In this document: positions 1 to 7,939 of the stretch, one piece after another
Layout of the letters: each line of letters opens with the position of its first letter
Numbering within the stretch: position 1 is the first letter of the stretch
Assembly (NCBI RefSeq): GCF_028714975.1
Contig: NZ_JAQTLH010000014.1
Coordinates: 1-32,439 of the forward strand
Reading direction: 5' to 3'
Origin: Sulfurimonas sp.
GTDB taxonomy: Bacteria > Campylobacterota > Campylobacteria > Campylobacterales > Sulfurimonadaceae
DNA: 32,439 nt
Translations under genes and position numbers: made by a program
The notes under the pieces: generated by a model
What the model was told of the DNA's origin: nothing
The model's input: the letters and a program-made list of their open reading frames with translations, nothing else
Database searches by the model: none

Positions 1-125
1 AACTCTCTTATCTGTCCGCTTGCTTTGCCTTGTGCAAACATACCGTTTAAATCTTCCGCCGCATTAACATTTAATGAACCAAGAAGACCAATCGTCACTG
101 TACTCAATATCAATTTTTTATTCAT
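1..125 (-). CDS. Secreted porin-like outer membrane protein, N-terminal fragment
   Basis: Only the first 41 codons are in the window; the gene runs off the left edge. The start ATG is at 125-123 on the minus strand, with an AGGGG Shine-Dalgarno about 8 bases upstream. The protein begins MNKKLILSTVTIGLLGSLNV and then NAAEDL, a classical signal peptide with probable cleavage after about residue 23 (NA-A). The mature start continues with a stretch reading MFAQGKASGQIRE, which resembles the start of OprD-type porins in Campylobacterota. That family call is recognition from a short fragment; the signal peptide is directly visible. It would be exported and, if a porin, sit in the outer membrane. 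The upstream permease gene is on the same strand but 161 bases away. Confidence 0.55.
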   Translation of the reverse strand, partial: MNKKLILSTVTIGLLGSLNVNAAEDLNGMFAQGKASGQIRE

Positions 126-286
126 CTTATTTTCCCCTGTGAATTTTAAACACTCTAATCCTAAAGCAGAAAAATAGCATGAACATAGCATTGGTAAGAA
201 AAGTTACTTTTTGAACTTGTAGATTTGCAAGATGGGTAAAAATGTAACAATTGTTCAGATTTGCCGTTGTCTCTTTTGAGGCAAAA
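126..286. other. Intergenic region between permease and porin-like gene
   Basis: 161 bases without a gene. A weak stem (TTTGCC at 260-265 with GGCAAA at 280-285, 14-base loop) lies just after the permease stop but has no T-run on the minus strand, so it is at best a poor terminator. A 10-base palindrome AACAATTGTT sits at 246-255 and could be an operator, though a palindrome of this length is common by chance in AT-rich DNA. The promoter of the porin-like gene should lie here, but I cannot assign a convincing -10 box. Confidence 0.4.
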
Positions 287-1696
287 TTAATGGTTCAGGA
301 ATTCTCCGCGAGAGCGAAAATAGAAATAAAAGGGTATTCCGAGCATAATCAGCCCCAGTCCCGTCAGCGATTCGAGAGGGCGGGTATAGACTGCATTGAT
401 AACAATTACCGCACAGCAAGCTAAAAATAACAGCGGAACAAATGGATACCCAAAGGTGAGAGTGAGTTTTCCTGCTTGTTTTAGACGGATAACGGCGATT
501 GCTCCCAGCGCATAAAAGATAAAAGCGGCAAATATCAGCATGTCGGTGAGTTGATCAAATGTACCGCTGATGATAAGTAATGAAGCCCATATCATCTGCC
601 CGACCAATGAAATATAGGGGGTACGATAATGCGTATGAACTTTGGAAAATGGTTTGAAAAAATACCCCTCTTTGGACATCTGATAATAGACCCGTGCCGC
701 AGACATTGTACTCGCCTGTGTCGCACCGAATGTCGAAATCATAATGAGTGTAGATATGACGGTGATCCCAATAGGTCCCATTGTGATCCTTGCTACTTCA
801 ACCGCCGCGATGCTCCCATCTTGAGAACGCAGCTTAGCAAAATCGGCCGGAGTGAGTACTTGTAGATAGGCATAATTGACCAGTATATAGAGGAACATGG
901 TGAGTAGCGTTCCGATAATGATTGCTCTTGGGATATTTTTGGTCGGATCTTTAAACTCACTTGCCATATTAGTGATGTTGACCCATCCGTCATATGCCCA
1001 AAACGCCCCCAGCATAGCGGTAAAAAAAGCGCTTACCCGTAAAATATTGCCCGTTTGTTCAGAACTGAGGATATGCACCGGAGTCGAAGCAACACTAGTG
1101 CCTCCGGAGTAGGTAAGCCCCAGCGCTATAAGGAGCAAGATACCCAAAATCTTGGCACCGGTGACGATGTTACTGAGCCATCCACCCCCTTGAACGCCTC
1201 GAATATTAAAAAGGGTCAAAAAGAGCAATGTACTTAAGGCAACGAGTTTGACAGAAGCATTTTGAAATGGAAATATGACTCCCCCGATGCTGTACGAGCT
1301 GTAGGTTTCTAAAATTGAGGGGATGTGAAAGAGGTTGACGAGCGATTCGGCAAATACATAGGCAATAGAGGCGATAGATGCGGTACTGATTACGGTAAAG
1401 AAACTCCACCCATAGATAAATCCGAAAAACCCCCCGAAGACATTTTTAAAATACTGAAACTGCCCTCCCGCCTCTTTGGTTGTTGTGGCTAGTGACGCAA
1501 AGCTGAATGCTCCTAGCATCGTAATAAGTCCTGCAATCACCCACGCCCAAAGAATGAGCGATTCGTCCAAGAGTTCTGCGGACATAGGAGTAATTTTTTT
1601 AAAGACCCCTGAACCAATCATGTTTCCCGCAACGAGAAGTATTGCGGTACCAAGTCCTAGGACTTGAAGCAGTGATGGTTGATGCTGTTTTTTCAT
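287..1696 (-). CDS. APC-family amino-acid permease
   Basis: This 469-residue protein is hydrophobic throughout, with about twelve predicted membrane segments, the usual size and topology of the amino acid-polyamine-organocation superfamily. The family signature in the first helix, GNMIGSGVF, lies at residues 24-32, where the backbone of LeuT-fold transporters binds the substrate amino group and carboxylate. It most resembles the LAT/YfnA-like branch; the substrate cannot be read from sequence. It would act in the inner membrane as an amino-acid importer or exchanger. The ATG at 1696 has a GAGGAA Shine-Dalgarno about 9 bases upstream, and TACAAT (minus strand, 1734-1729) may be its -10 box. 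Base composition is unusual: 60-base stretches I counted were 45-52% GC, well above the flanking two-component genes. It stands alone, with gaps on both sides. Confidence 0.9.
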   Translation of the reverse strand: MKKQHQPSLLQVLGLGTAILLVAGNMIGSGVFKKITPMSAELLDESLILWAWVIAGLITMLGAFSFASLATTTKEAGGQFQYFKNVFGGFFGFIYGWSFFTVISTASIASIAYVFAESLVNLFHIPSILETYSSYSIGGVIFPFQNASVKLVALSTLLFLTLFNIRGVQGGGWLSNIVTGAKILGILLLIALGLTYSGGTSVASTPVHILSSEQTGNILRVSAFFTAMLGAFWAYDGWVNITNMASEFKDPTKNIPRAIIIGTLLTMFLYILVNYAYLQVLTPADFAKLRSQDGSIAAVEVARITMGPIGITVISTLIMISTFGATQASTMSAARVYYQMSKEGYFFKPFSKVHTHYRTPYISLVGQMIWASLLIISGTFDQLTDMLIFAAFIFYALGAIAVIRLKQAGKLTLTFGYPFVPLLFLACCAVIVINAVYTRPLESLTGLGLIMLGIPFYFYFRSRGEFLNH

Positions 1697-1755
1697 AGGT
1701 GATATTTCCTCATAAATCTGTATCCATAATTGTACTCGATAGAAGCTGATTTTAG

Positions 1756-1785
1756 TAAAATCAAATTGAAAGAGGAGAGACTATG
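1756..1785 (+). promoter_or_regulatory. Orphan promoter / Shine-Dalgarno / ATG facing into the response regulator gene
   Basis: On the plus strand TAAAAT (1756-1761) is followed by AGAGGAGAG (1771-1779) and an ATG at 1783, the layout of a normal gene start in this genome. The reading frame ends after 13 codons (TGA at 1822-1824), inside the antisense end of the response regulator gene, so no real gene follows. TAAAAT is also the right arm of a 17-base odd palindrome (1747-1763: TGATTTTA, G, TAAAATCA). It may be a leftover gene start at a recombination junction, or chance. Confidence 0.3.
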
Positions 1786-2437
1786 GTTTATCTATCATAT
1801 ATCCCATGCCTCGTACATTTATGATTACATCCTCTTTTAGGAATTTTTTTAGTCTGTTTATCTCCGCTCTGATAGTTGCGTTGTCGACTATCTGTTCACT
1901 CCAAACATAGGTTTGAAACTGCTCAAAATCAACAACCCTGCCGCGGTTACGGGAGAGCAAATCTATGATTTGAGACTGTCTTTTTGTAAGTATTTGTGGC
2001 TCTTGGCTGAAAAGAAGTGTGCTGTGCTCTTGGTCGTAACTATAATTTTTGGAGAGTCTTAGATGGATTCTTGGAGTGTTGTTAAAAACATTTACTCTAT
2101 CTACTCTAAGAGATAACTCTTTTAAATGAAAAGGTTTTTTCAGGTAGTCGTTGCATCCCAGATTGTAAGCCCTTGAGATATCTTCAATATCCACTAAAGC
2201 ACTTATATAGATAGCAGGGATATGTATCTTTAGTGCATGAATCTTCTCTAAAAACGATAATCCGTCTAAGTTTGGAACGGTTATATCTAAAATCAGCAAA
2301 TCATAAGAATTCTCTTTTATGGCATAAAATGCTTCAAGACCGTCTAAAAAGCTCTCAACTTGATGCCCGTCAGATTCAAGATACTCGCAGATGGATTCAT
2401 TTAACATTATCTCATCTTCTAAAAGCAAAATTTTCAT
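1781..2437 (-). CDS. OmpR-family two-component response regulator
   Basis: This 218-residue protein has a receiver domain (about 1-120) and a winged-helix DNA-binding domain (about 135-218). The receiver shows the acidic pair E7/D8, the phospho-acceptor D51 in LLILDITVPNLDG, S79 at the switch position and K101 before the conserved Pro of YLKKPF. The C-terminal part (QIIDLLSRNRGRVV and the TIRAEINRLKKFL recognition helix) matches Trans_reg_C domains. It is cotranscribed with the histidine kinase upstream: kinase stop and regulator start share one base (TAATG), so translation is probably coupled. The target genes are unknown; neither the permease nor the porin-like gene can be assigned to it from sequence. 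Confidence 0.93.
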   Translation of the reverse strand: MKILLLEDEIMLNESICEYLESDGHQVESFLDGLEAFYAIKENSYDLLILDITVPNLDGLSFLEKIHALKIHIPAIYISALVDIEDISRAYNLGCNDYLKKPFHLKELSLRVDRVNVFNNTPRIHLRLSKNYSYDQEHSTLLFSQEPQILTKRQSQIIDLLSRNRGRVVDFEQFQTYVWSEQIVDNATIRAEINRLKKFLKEDVIINVRGMGYMIDKP

Positions 2438-3654
2438 TACTCCCCCATTACTTTAAACTTATAGCTAAATGTTGTCAGAGAGTCGTTTGAGGCAACATCA
2501 ACTTCCACACTCTCTTCCTCGCAAATACTCTTTACGAGTCTAAGTCCAAGTCCAAAGCCGTCTCTGCTCTTCTCTTCTCTATAATATGCCTCAAAAACCT
2601 TTTGCGTATCTTGTATAATTTTAGATTTACTGCTTACTAAAAACTCCACATAAGTACCGACTTTTATAAGTTTTACATGTACTACTTCATTTGGCAGCGT
2701 GTATTTTATGGCATTTGTTAGAGTATTATCTACAATTCGTTGAAGTTTTGTTTCATTAAAGTATATATGAAACTCCTCGTTTGGTTCTTTATAATCAAAG
2801 TATATGCGTGAGAGCTCTGCAACTTCACTGAAAAAATCTATTCTGCTGTTTAGAAAATTTTTAAAATTTATAACTGATTTTTTATACTCTACCTGATCTT
2901 TTTTTACCAAGTAACTCAAATCATCATAAATACTAAAGATATTTTTTACCGCAGCTTCTATCTTTGAGAGCTGCCTATCTTTTGGATGCTTCATCACATA
3001 AAGTTCTATACTTGTTAAAATAACGCTAAGAGGCGTATTTGTTTCATGAACCGTATATCTCAAAAACTCTTTTTGGGCTTTAAGCAGGTCTTGTGAAAAT
3101 GTCTTCTCTTCTTGCAAAGTTTCATTTATCTGCAGTAAATCCGCCGTCTTTTTTTTGACTCTCTCTTCAAGGGATAGATTTAGTTCTTGAAGTATATTTT
3201 TTTGCTCATTTATCTTACGAACCATCTCATTTGCATAACCGACCATTATCTTGAAATCCTGAAAAAATATGGCGTTTGAGTTTATGGCTTCTTCTTTGTC
3301 AACGGCTTTTTTAAAGAAATCCAAAAATGTCTGAGTATCTCTTTGAAGAAGTTTGTTGAAGAGGTTGTTTAATCCCAAAAATATTGCAAAGATAATAAAC
3401 GAGAGTGTAACAATCGCTAAAACACTTTTTATCAATACAGATTTTAATTTTTGTTGTTTTTCTTGTAAAAGCTCATTGCTGTTGATATTTTCAAAATTCA
3501 TAGAAGAGCTTTGTACGATAGTATTTTCGTAATCTTTATAAATATCTTCTACCAATAATCCGACAAAAATCATAGTAAATAAAAAGAGAACCAAAATTGT
3601 AAAAACATTAGCCTGTTTTATTGTTATGTTTTGAAATAGTGATTTTATTTTCAT
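2437..3654 (-). CDS. Membrane sensor histidine kinase
   Basis: This 405-residue kinase is the partner of the overlapping response regulator. Two membrane helices at about 18-36 and 74-95 enclose a short periplasmic part of roughly 37 residues, too small for a PAS or CACHE sensor fold. A charged coiled coil follows (about 145-195). The phospho-acceptor H203 lies in HETNTPLS, a variant of the HExxTP box. The ATPase domain shows the N box (N310, N314), an F box near F354 and the G2 box GFGLGL at 366-371. I see no HAMP signature, only a linker of about 50 residues. No clear Shine-Dalgarno precedes the ATG at 3654. The signal sensed cannot be inferred. Confidence 0.93.
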   Translation of the reverse strand: MKIKSLFQNITIKQANVFTILVLFLFTMIFVGLLVEDIYKDYENTIVQSSSMNFENINSNELLQEKQQKLKSVLIKSVLAIVTLSFIIFAIFLGLNNLFNKLLQRDTQTFLDFFKKAVDKEEAINSNAIFFQDFKIMVGYANEMVRKINEQKNILQELNLSLEERVKKKTADLLQINETLQEEKTFSQDLLKAQKEFLRYTVHETNTPLSVILTSIELYVMKHPKDRQLSKIEAAVKNIFSIYDDLSYLVKKDQVEYKKSVINFKNFLNSRIDFFSEVAELSRIYFDYKEPNEEFHIYFNETKLQRIVDNTLTNAIKYTLPNEVVHVKLIKVGTYVEFLVSSKSKIIQDTQKVFEAYYREEKSRDGFGLGLRLVKSICEEESVEVDVASNDSLTTFSYKFKVMGE

Positions 3655-3661
3655 GTGTAAG

Positions 3662-3690
3662 ATTATATATTATTAAACTTAGATTATAAT
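3662..3690. promoter_or_regulatory. Divergent promoter region between histidine kinase and cyclophilin
   Basis: The octamer ATTATAAT at 3683-3690 contains TATAAT on the plus strand (3685-3690) and TATAAT on the minus strand (3689-3684), so one site could serve as -10 box for both genes. A second minus-strand TATAAT is at 3667-3662, only 7 bases before the kinase ATG, which would leave almost no leader. For the cyclophilin, AAAGG at 3706-3710 is a well-placed Shine-Dalgarno before the ATG at 3719. Confidence 0.5.
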
Positions 3691-3718
3691 TCCAAAAAAA
3701 TTAATAAAGGTAAGAAAA

Positions 3719-4231
3719 ATGTTTGGAAGAAAATTAAAAACATATGATTTAAGTGCTGAGGAGTTAAATAAACTTCAATGGGCAAAAATCTCTACAAGCA
3801 AAGGCGATATCTGGATAAAACTGTTTCCTGAAGAAGCTCCAAACACTGTTGCAAACTTTGCATATTTAGCAAATACAGGTTTTTACAATAACCTAAATTT
3901 TCACCGCGTAATCCCGGGTTTTATGGCTCAAGGCGGTTGCCCGCACGGAACAGGAACAGGCGGACCAGACTGGGCAATTCCTTGTGAGACTAAGAAAAAT
4001 ACTACTAAGCATAGAAGAGGAGCGCTTTCAATGGCTCATGCAGGAAGAGATACCGGCGGAAGTCAATTTTTCATCACTTTTGTCGCAACTCCTCACTTAG
4101 ACGGTGTTCACACTGTTTTTGGTGCTATTGAAAAAGATGATGTTCAGAGTTTTGCCGTTTTAGACAGCATCAAAGGTCAAGATGCAATTAACTCTATCGA
4201 GATTTTTGAAACCACTGAAAATAGACACTAA
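3719..4231 (+). CDS. Cyclophilin-type peptidyl-prolyl cis-trans isomerase
   Basis: This 170-residue protein is a single cyclophilin domain catalysing cis-trans isomerisation of X-Pro bonds. Active-site residues are visible: F61, R63 and Q71 within [13 protein letters not shown], the SQFFIT block at 115-120 with its catalytic-pocket Phe, and the [10 protein letters not shown] block at 126-135. The position that is Trp in cyclosporin-sensitive cyclophilins is H131, as in many bacterial members, so strong cyclosporin binding would not be expected. There is no signal peptide, which argues for a cytoplasmic (PpiB-like) enzyme. AAAGG lies 8 bases before the ATG, with a TATAAT box at 3685-3690. Confidence 0.95.
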   Translation: MFGRKLKTYDLSAEELNKLQWAKISTSKGDIWIKLFPEEAPNTVANFAYLANTGFYNNLNFHRVIPGFMAQGGCPHGTGTGGPDWAIPCETKKNTTKHRRGALSMAHAGRDTGGSQFFITFVATPHLDGVHTVFGAIEKDDVQSFAVLDSIKGQDAINSIEIFETTENRH

Positions 4232-4246
4232 AGTGAGCAAAGCCCA

Positions 4247-4308
4247 TTTTAGTGGCAGGGACAAATGTCCCTTGCAACCCCCTAAAGCTACGAAAAACAA
4301 GTTTTTCG
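4247..4308. repeat. Two-hairpin intergenic element between cyclophilin and queH
   Basis: Two adjacent inverted repeats fill this gap. The first has an inner stem GGGACA (4258-4263) / TGTCCC (4266-4271), enclosed by an outer, interrupted stem from TTTAG (4248-4252) to CTAAA (4282-4286). The second is CGAAAAA (4291-4297), loop CAAG, TTTTTCG (4302-4308). The second might terminate the cyclophilin transcript, but it lacks a T-run after the stem. The compact compound structure resembles small intergenic repeat elements; only one copy occurs in this window. Confidence 0.5.
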
Positions 4309-4323
4309 AGAATTGAGTCACAG

Positions 4324-5406
4324 ATGCTGGTACATATCTGCTGCAGCGTAGATTCACACTTTTTCTTAGAAAAACTTCAACACGACTATCCGCAGGAGAA
4401 GCTTATCGGCTTCTTCTACGACCCAAACATTCACCCATATTCAGAGTATCAACTTCGCCTGCTTGATGTTAAGCGGTCATGCAAAAAACTTGGGTTGGAA
4501 CTTCTTGAGGGAGAGTATGATTTTGAGGCGTGGATGGAAGCGGTAAGAGGTTTGGAAAATGAGCCTGAGAAGGGTGGGCGATGTGAAGTTTGCTTCGATA
4601 AACGATTTGAAGTAAGTGCGAAAAAAGCTCTTGAACTTGGAGAAAAAAGTATAACCACTACACTGCTTGTAAGTCCGTTAAAATCACAAGAACAGCTCAA
4701 AAAAAGCGGTGATATTTTTTTTAAAAAGTACGGTGTTGAATTTATTGCGTATGATTACAGAAAAGATGGCGGAACACAGGATCAGAGTCGTGTCACAAAA
4801 GAGCAACAGCTCTACCGCCAAGACTATTGCGGTTGTATCTATGGACTAACCATGCAAAGAGAACAGCAAGATCGCCTAATGGATGAGATGTTTAGCCCTA
4901 TCTCCAACCAAATTCAGCCCGCTTCCATAGAAGAGCGACTTGATATGTACAAATATCGCAATGAGTTAGAAGATAAAAATATCGACTATAAAATCATAAA
5001 AGAGAAGTTTTTAAACTATCGTCAATTTAACTTCAAACTTATCTCACAAAAAAATGAGGTTATCCCTGCTTATGCACTTTTTTACTCAACGCTTCCTAGA
5101 AAAAAGGCACAAGGAACGGTAGAATTTTTACATAATAATATCGGCTATTTTAACCGTGAAGAGATAAAATTCGTAACTTTAGGATTTTTTAACTCAGCAT
5201 GCAATTTTAGATATAAAAGAGTTACAGAACTGATATTTAACCCGCCGACTATTGAAGAAGAGTTAAAATTTAGAGATGTTATAACATCCGCGAATTATGA
5301 TTTGACTCCGATTATTATTGTCGATGAAATACCGCAAACAAAGCTAACGATAGAACTTGATGCAAAAACTTATGAAGACACGAGAGAAAAACTAATCGTT
5401 ATATAA
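4324..5406 (+). CDS. queH: Epoxyqueuosine reductase QueH
   Basis: QueH reduces epoxyqueuosine in tRNA to queuosine, the last step of the pathway, as a cobalamin-independent alternative to QueG. From the ATG at 4324 the protein has 360 residues. All family cysteines are present: the CC pair C6-C7 in VHICCSVD, C87 and C90 in GGRCEVC, and C169 and C171 in QDYCGCIYG, which hold the iron-sulfur and second metal sites. A GTG at 4252 would add 24 residues, but they are encoded by the hairpin element and do not resemble the family, and the CC motif is expected right at the N-terminus. The enzyme core ends near residue 185; the remaining 175 residues are an extension also familiar from other Campylobacterota QueH proteins, of unknown role. 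I see no strong Shine-Dalgarno before 4324. Confidence 0.88.
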   Translation: MLVHICCSVDSHFFLEKLQHDYPQEKLIGFFYDPNIHPYSEYQLRLLDVKRSCKKLGLELLEGEYDFEAWMEAVRGLENEPEKGGRCEVCFDKRFEVSAKKALELGEKSITTTLLVSPLKSQEQLKKSGDIFFKKYGVEFIAYDYRKDGGTQDQSRVTKEQQLYRQDYCGCIYGLTMQREQQDRLMDEMFSPISNQIQPASIEERLDMYKYRNELEDKNIDYKIIKEKFLNYRQFNFKLISQKNEVIPAYALFYSTLPRKKAQGTVEFLHNNIGYFNREEIKFVTLGFFNSACNFRYKRVTELIFNPPTIEEELKFRDVITSANYDLTPIIIVDEIPQTKLTIELDAKTYEDTREKLIVI

Positions 5407-5443
5407 TCTTTTTTTTGGTAAAATAGTCAAAATTTTTATAAAG
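5402..5443 (+). promoter_or_regulatory. Possible promoter and Shine-Dalgarno of fabZ
   Basis: TAAAAT at 5419-5424 and TATAAT at 5402-5407 (the latter overlapping the queH stop) are both acceptable -10 boxes. AAAGG around 5439-5443 precedes the fabZ ATG at 5455 by about 11 bases. Which box is used, or whether fabZ is cotranscribed with queH, cannot be decided from sequence. Confidence 0.35.
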
Positions 5444-5454
5444 GCTTTTGTATT

Positions 5455-5904
5455 ATGATTATGGATGTTATGGAAATTCAAAAAATTATTCCTCACCGTT
5501 ACCCTTTTTTACTTTTAGACAGAGTTACCGAGATTAAAGAAAATGAATCTCTAATCGGGTTTAAAAATGTAACAATCGGCGATAATGTTTTCCAAGGTCA
5601 TTTTCCGGGTCATCCAATCTATCCAGGCGTTATGATATTAGAAGGTATGGCTCAAGCCGGCGGTATATTGGCATTTAAAAGTATGGGCGATATGACAGAA
5701 GAAGAGGCTGCCGGCAAAGTTGTCTATTTTATGAGTATCGACGGCGCAAAATTTCGTGCTCCCGTAAGACCGGGAGACAGACTGGAGTATCGCATTAGCG
5801 TAATAAAAAACAGAGGTCAAATTTGGGTGCTTGAGGGTAAAGCATTTGTTGATGATGTTTTGGTTTCAGAAGCCGAATTAAAAGCTATGATTGTAGATAA
5901 ATAA
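5455..5904 (+). CDS. fabZ: 3-hydroxyacyl-[acyl-carrier-protein] dehydratase FabZ
   Basis: This 149-residue hot-dog-fold enzyme dehydrates 3-hydroxyacyl-ACP to trans-2-enoyl-ACP in fatty acid elongation. The catalytic pair is visible: H49 in FQGHFPGHP and E63 in [11 protein letters not shown]. The N-terminal [17 protein letters not shown] block is the usual family start. The ATG at 5455 is preferred over the in-frame ATG at 5461 because it lies closer to the AAAGG sequence. The fabZ stop and lpxA start share one base (TAATG). The fabZ-lpxA pairing is common and fits the competition for 3-hydroxyacyl-ACP between fatty acid and lipid A synthesis. Confidence 0.97.
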   Translation: MIMDVMEIQKIIPHRYPFLLLDRVTEIKENESLIGFKNVTIGDNVFQGHFPGHPIYPGVMILEGMAQAGGILAFKSMGDMTEEEAAGKVVYFMSIDGAKFRAPVRPGDRLEYRISVIKNRGQIWVLEGKAFVDDVLVSEAELKAMIVDK

Positions 5905-6686
5905 TGAGTAAAATTTCTCCACTGGCTATCATCGAAGATGGTGCGGTTATAGGTAAAAATGTTGAAATCGGGTCGTATTGTATTATCTCTTCTCAGAGTA
6001 CAATCGGCGATGGAACAAAAATAGAGCAGGGCAGCTGTATCTACGGAAAGACGACTATCGGTAAAAATAATCATATATTTTCACATGCCGTAATAGGTTC
6101 GGCTCCGCAAGATTTGAAGTTTGCGGGTGAAGATGTAGAGTTGATAATAGGCGACAATAACAGGATTAGGGAGTTTACGCTCTTTAATCCGGGTACAAAA
6201 GGCGGCGGCGGAAAAACCATTATCGGTTCGCACAACCTTTTTATGGGTTATGTTCATATCGGACATGATGTTATTATCGGAAATCACTGTATTTTGGCAA
6301 ATGCCGCTACGCTTGCAGGGCATGTAGAAATGGGAGATTATGCCGTGATAGGCGGTATGACGCCGATTCATCAGTTTGTGCATATCGGCGATTATGCGAT
6401 GGTGGCAGGTGCGTCTGCACTTGCACAAGATGTTCCGCCGTTTTGTATGGCTGAGGGAAATCGCGCAACTCTTAGAGGTTTAAACTTAACAGGTCTTAGA
6501 AGACATTTAGACAGAGATGATATAGATGAGTTAAAATCAGCCTATAGAGATCTTTTTGAAGCAGGAAAGCCGCTAAAAGATGTTGCAAACGAGTTGCTTG
6601 AAAAAACAACAAATCATCATGTTCAATCACTTTGCAACTTTGTTCTTAAAACAAAAAGAGGAATCCCGTATGAGAGGAAACATTAA
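5904..6686 (+). CDS. lpxA: UDP-N-acetylglucosamine acyltransferase LpxA
   Basis: LpxA transfers 3-hydroxyacyl from acyl-ACP to UDP-GlcNAc, the first step of lipid A synthesis in the cytoplasm. The 260 residues show left-handed beta-helix hexapeptide repeats over about 1-190 (repeated IG-x-x-x spacing), then an alpha-helical C-terminal part. The catalytic His corresponds to H121 in [12 protein letters not shown], followed by the conserved [13 protein letters not shown] and [13 protein letters not shown] blocks. Length and layout are normal. It overlaps fabZ and clpX by one base each (TAATG), with GAGAGGAAA near its 3' end serving as Shine-Dalgarno for clpX. Confidence 0.97.
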   Translation: MSKISPLAIIEDGAVIGKNVEIGSYCIISSQSTIGDGTKIEQGSCIYGKTTIGKNNHIFSHAVIGSAPQDLKFAGEDVELIIGDNNRIREFTLFNPGTKGGGGKTIIGSHNLFMGYVHIGHDVIIGNHCILANAATLAGHVEMGDYAVIGGMTPIHQFVHIGDYAMVAGASALAQDVPPFCMAEGNRATLRGLNLTGLRRHLDRDDIDELKSAYRDLFEAGKPLKDVANELLEKTTNHHVQSLCNFVLKTKRGIPYERKH

Positions 6687-7930
6687 TGATATACAGAACA
6701 TGTAGCTTTTGTGGTACTAAAGAGAATGATACAAATCCCTTAATCGCAGGAAGGGGTGTATACATTTGCAAAAATTGTGTAATATCGGCTTATAAAATTA
6801 TGTTTGGAGACGACAGTGCTTCTGTTTCGTCAAAGAGTGATGAGTTGGTTGATGCCGTCGGAAAACTGATGACTCCAAAAGAGCTTGATAGTTTTCTTTC
6901 CGATTATATTATAGGTCAAGAGCGCGCTAGAAAACTACTAAGCGTAGCAGTTTATAACCATTACAAGAGAATTTTTAAAACTCATAATGCAAAAGATGAT
7001 GATACCGAAATTGCAAAATCAAATGTGCTTCTTATAGGACCTACGGGAAGCGGAAAAACTCTTATGGCTCAAACAATCGCTAGAGTCTTAAATGTTCCTA
7101 TCGCAATTGCCGATGCTACAAGCCTTACGGAAGCCGGATATGTAGGAGAAGATGTTGAAAATATTTTAACAAAACTTCTTCAAGCAGCAGACGGCGATGT
7201 GCAAAAGGCTCAAAGAGGAATAGTTTTTATAGATGAGATAGATAAAATTTCTCGTATGAGCGAAAATAGATCTATTACCCGGGATGTTTCAGGGGAAGGC
7301 GTACAGCAAGCTCTTTTAAAAATCATAGAGGGTGCCGTGGTAAATATTCCGCCAAAAGGCGGACGAAAACACCCAAATCAAGAGTTTATAGCAGTTGATA
7401 CTACGGGAATTCTATTTATTTGCGGCGGTGCATTTGACGGACTTGATGAGATACTCAAGAAAAAACAGGGTGAAAATGTTTTGGGCTTCGGTCATGACAA
7501 AAAAAGTAAAAAAGAGCGTAAAATGAGTTATGACATGGTTGAACCTGATGATTTGGTAAGCTACGGTCTTATTCCCGAACTTGTCGGTCGTTTGCCGATT
7601 ATTGCGTCGCTTAATGAAATTACCGAAGATGATATGGTTCGCATTTTAACTGAACCTAAAAACTCTATTATCAAACAGTATAAAAAACTATTTTCAATTG
7701 ATAATGTCGAACTTAACTTTGAAGAAGACGCATTAAAAGCGATAGCTGTAAAATCTATCAAAAGAAAAACAGGTGCTCGCGGACTTCGTGCAATTTTAGA
7801 AGAGAATATGATAGATATTATGTATGAACTTCCGGAATATGATGGATATGAAGTGTTGATAACAAAAGCTGTGATAGATGATGGTGAAGCACCTGTCTAT
7901 ATCAAAAAAAATTCAAAACAGATAGCATAA
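6686..7930 (+). CDS. clpX: ATP-dependent Clp protease ATP-binding subunit ClpX
   Basis: ClpX is the hexameric AAA+ unfoldase that feeds substrates to ClpP. The 414-residue protein has the N-terminal C4 zinc-binding domain (C6, C9, C28, C31), the Walker A motif GPTGSGKT at 118-125, the GYVGE pore loop at 151-155, Walker B around FIDEID (181-186), the RKH pore loop at 227-229 and the C-terminal small AAA domain. All key elements are intact. clpP is not in this window. The start overlaps the lpxA stop by one base, so it belongs to the fabZ-lpxA-clpX-mreBC string. Confidence 0.98.
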   Translation: MIYRTCSFCGTKENDTNPLIAGRGVYICKNCVISAYKIMFGDDSASVSSKSDELVDAVGKLMTPKELDSFLSDYIIGQERARKLLSVAVYNHYKRIFKTHNAKDDDTEIAKSNVLLIGPTGSGKTLMAQTIARVLNVPIAIADATSLTEAGYVGEDVENILTKLLQAADGDVQKAQRGIVFIDEIDKISRMSENRSITRDVSGEGVQQALLKIIEGAVVNIPPKGGRKHPNQEFIAVDTTGILFICGGAFDGLDEILKKKQGENVLGFGHDKKSKKERKMSYDMVEPDDLVSYGLIPELVGRLPIIASLNEITEDDMVRILTEPKNSIIKQYKKLFSIDNVELNFEEDALKAIAVKSIKRKTGARGLRAILEENMIDIMYELPEYDGYEVLITKAVIDDGEAPVYIKKNSKQIA

Positions 7931-7939
7931 GGTGGCATA

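Noticed and set aside
1747..1763. Odd palindrome TGATTTTA-G-TAAAATCA as terminator of the two-component operon
   Set aside because: No T-run follows on the minus strand and the stem is almost all A/T, so it is not a convincing terminator; it is noted only as part of the orphan promoter region.
4232..4323. preQ1 riboswitch in front of queH
   Set aside because: The visible stems are simple hairpins and I cannot identify the preQ1 aptamer pseudoknot or its A-rich tail; in addition, QueH acts late in the pathway.
6081..6428. 115-codon open frame antisense to lpxA
   Set aside because: Its Cys/His-rich product is the complement of hexapeptide-repeat codons; lpxA is intact and overlaps its neighbours normally.
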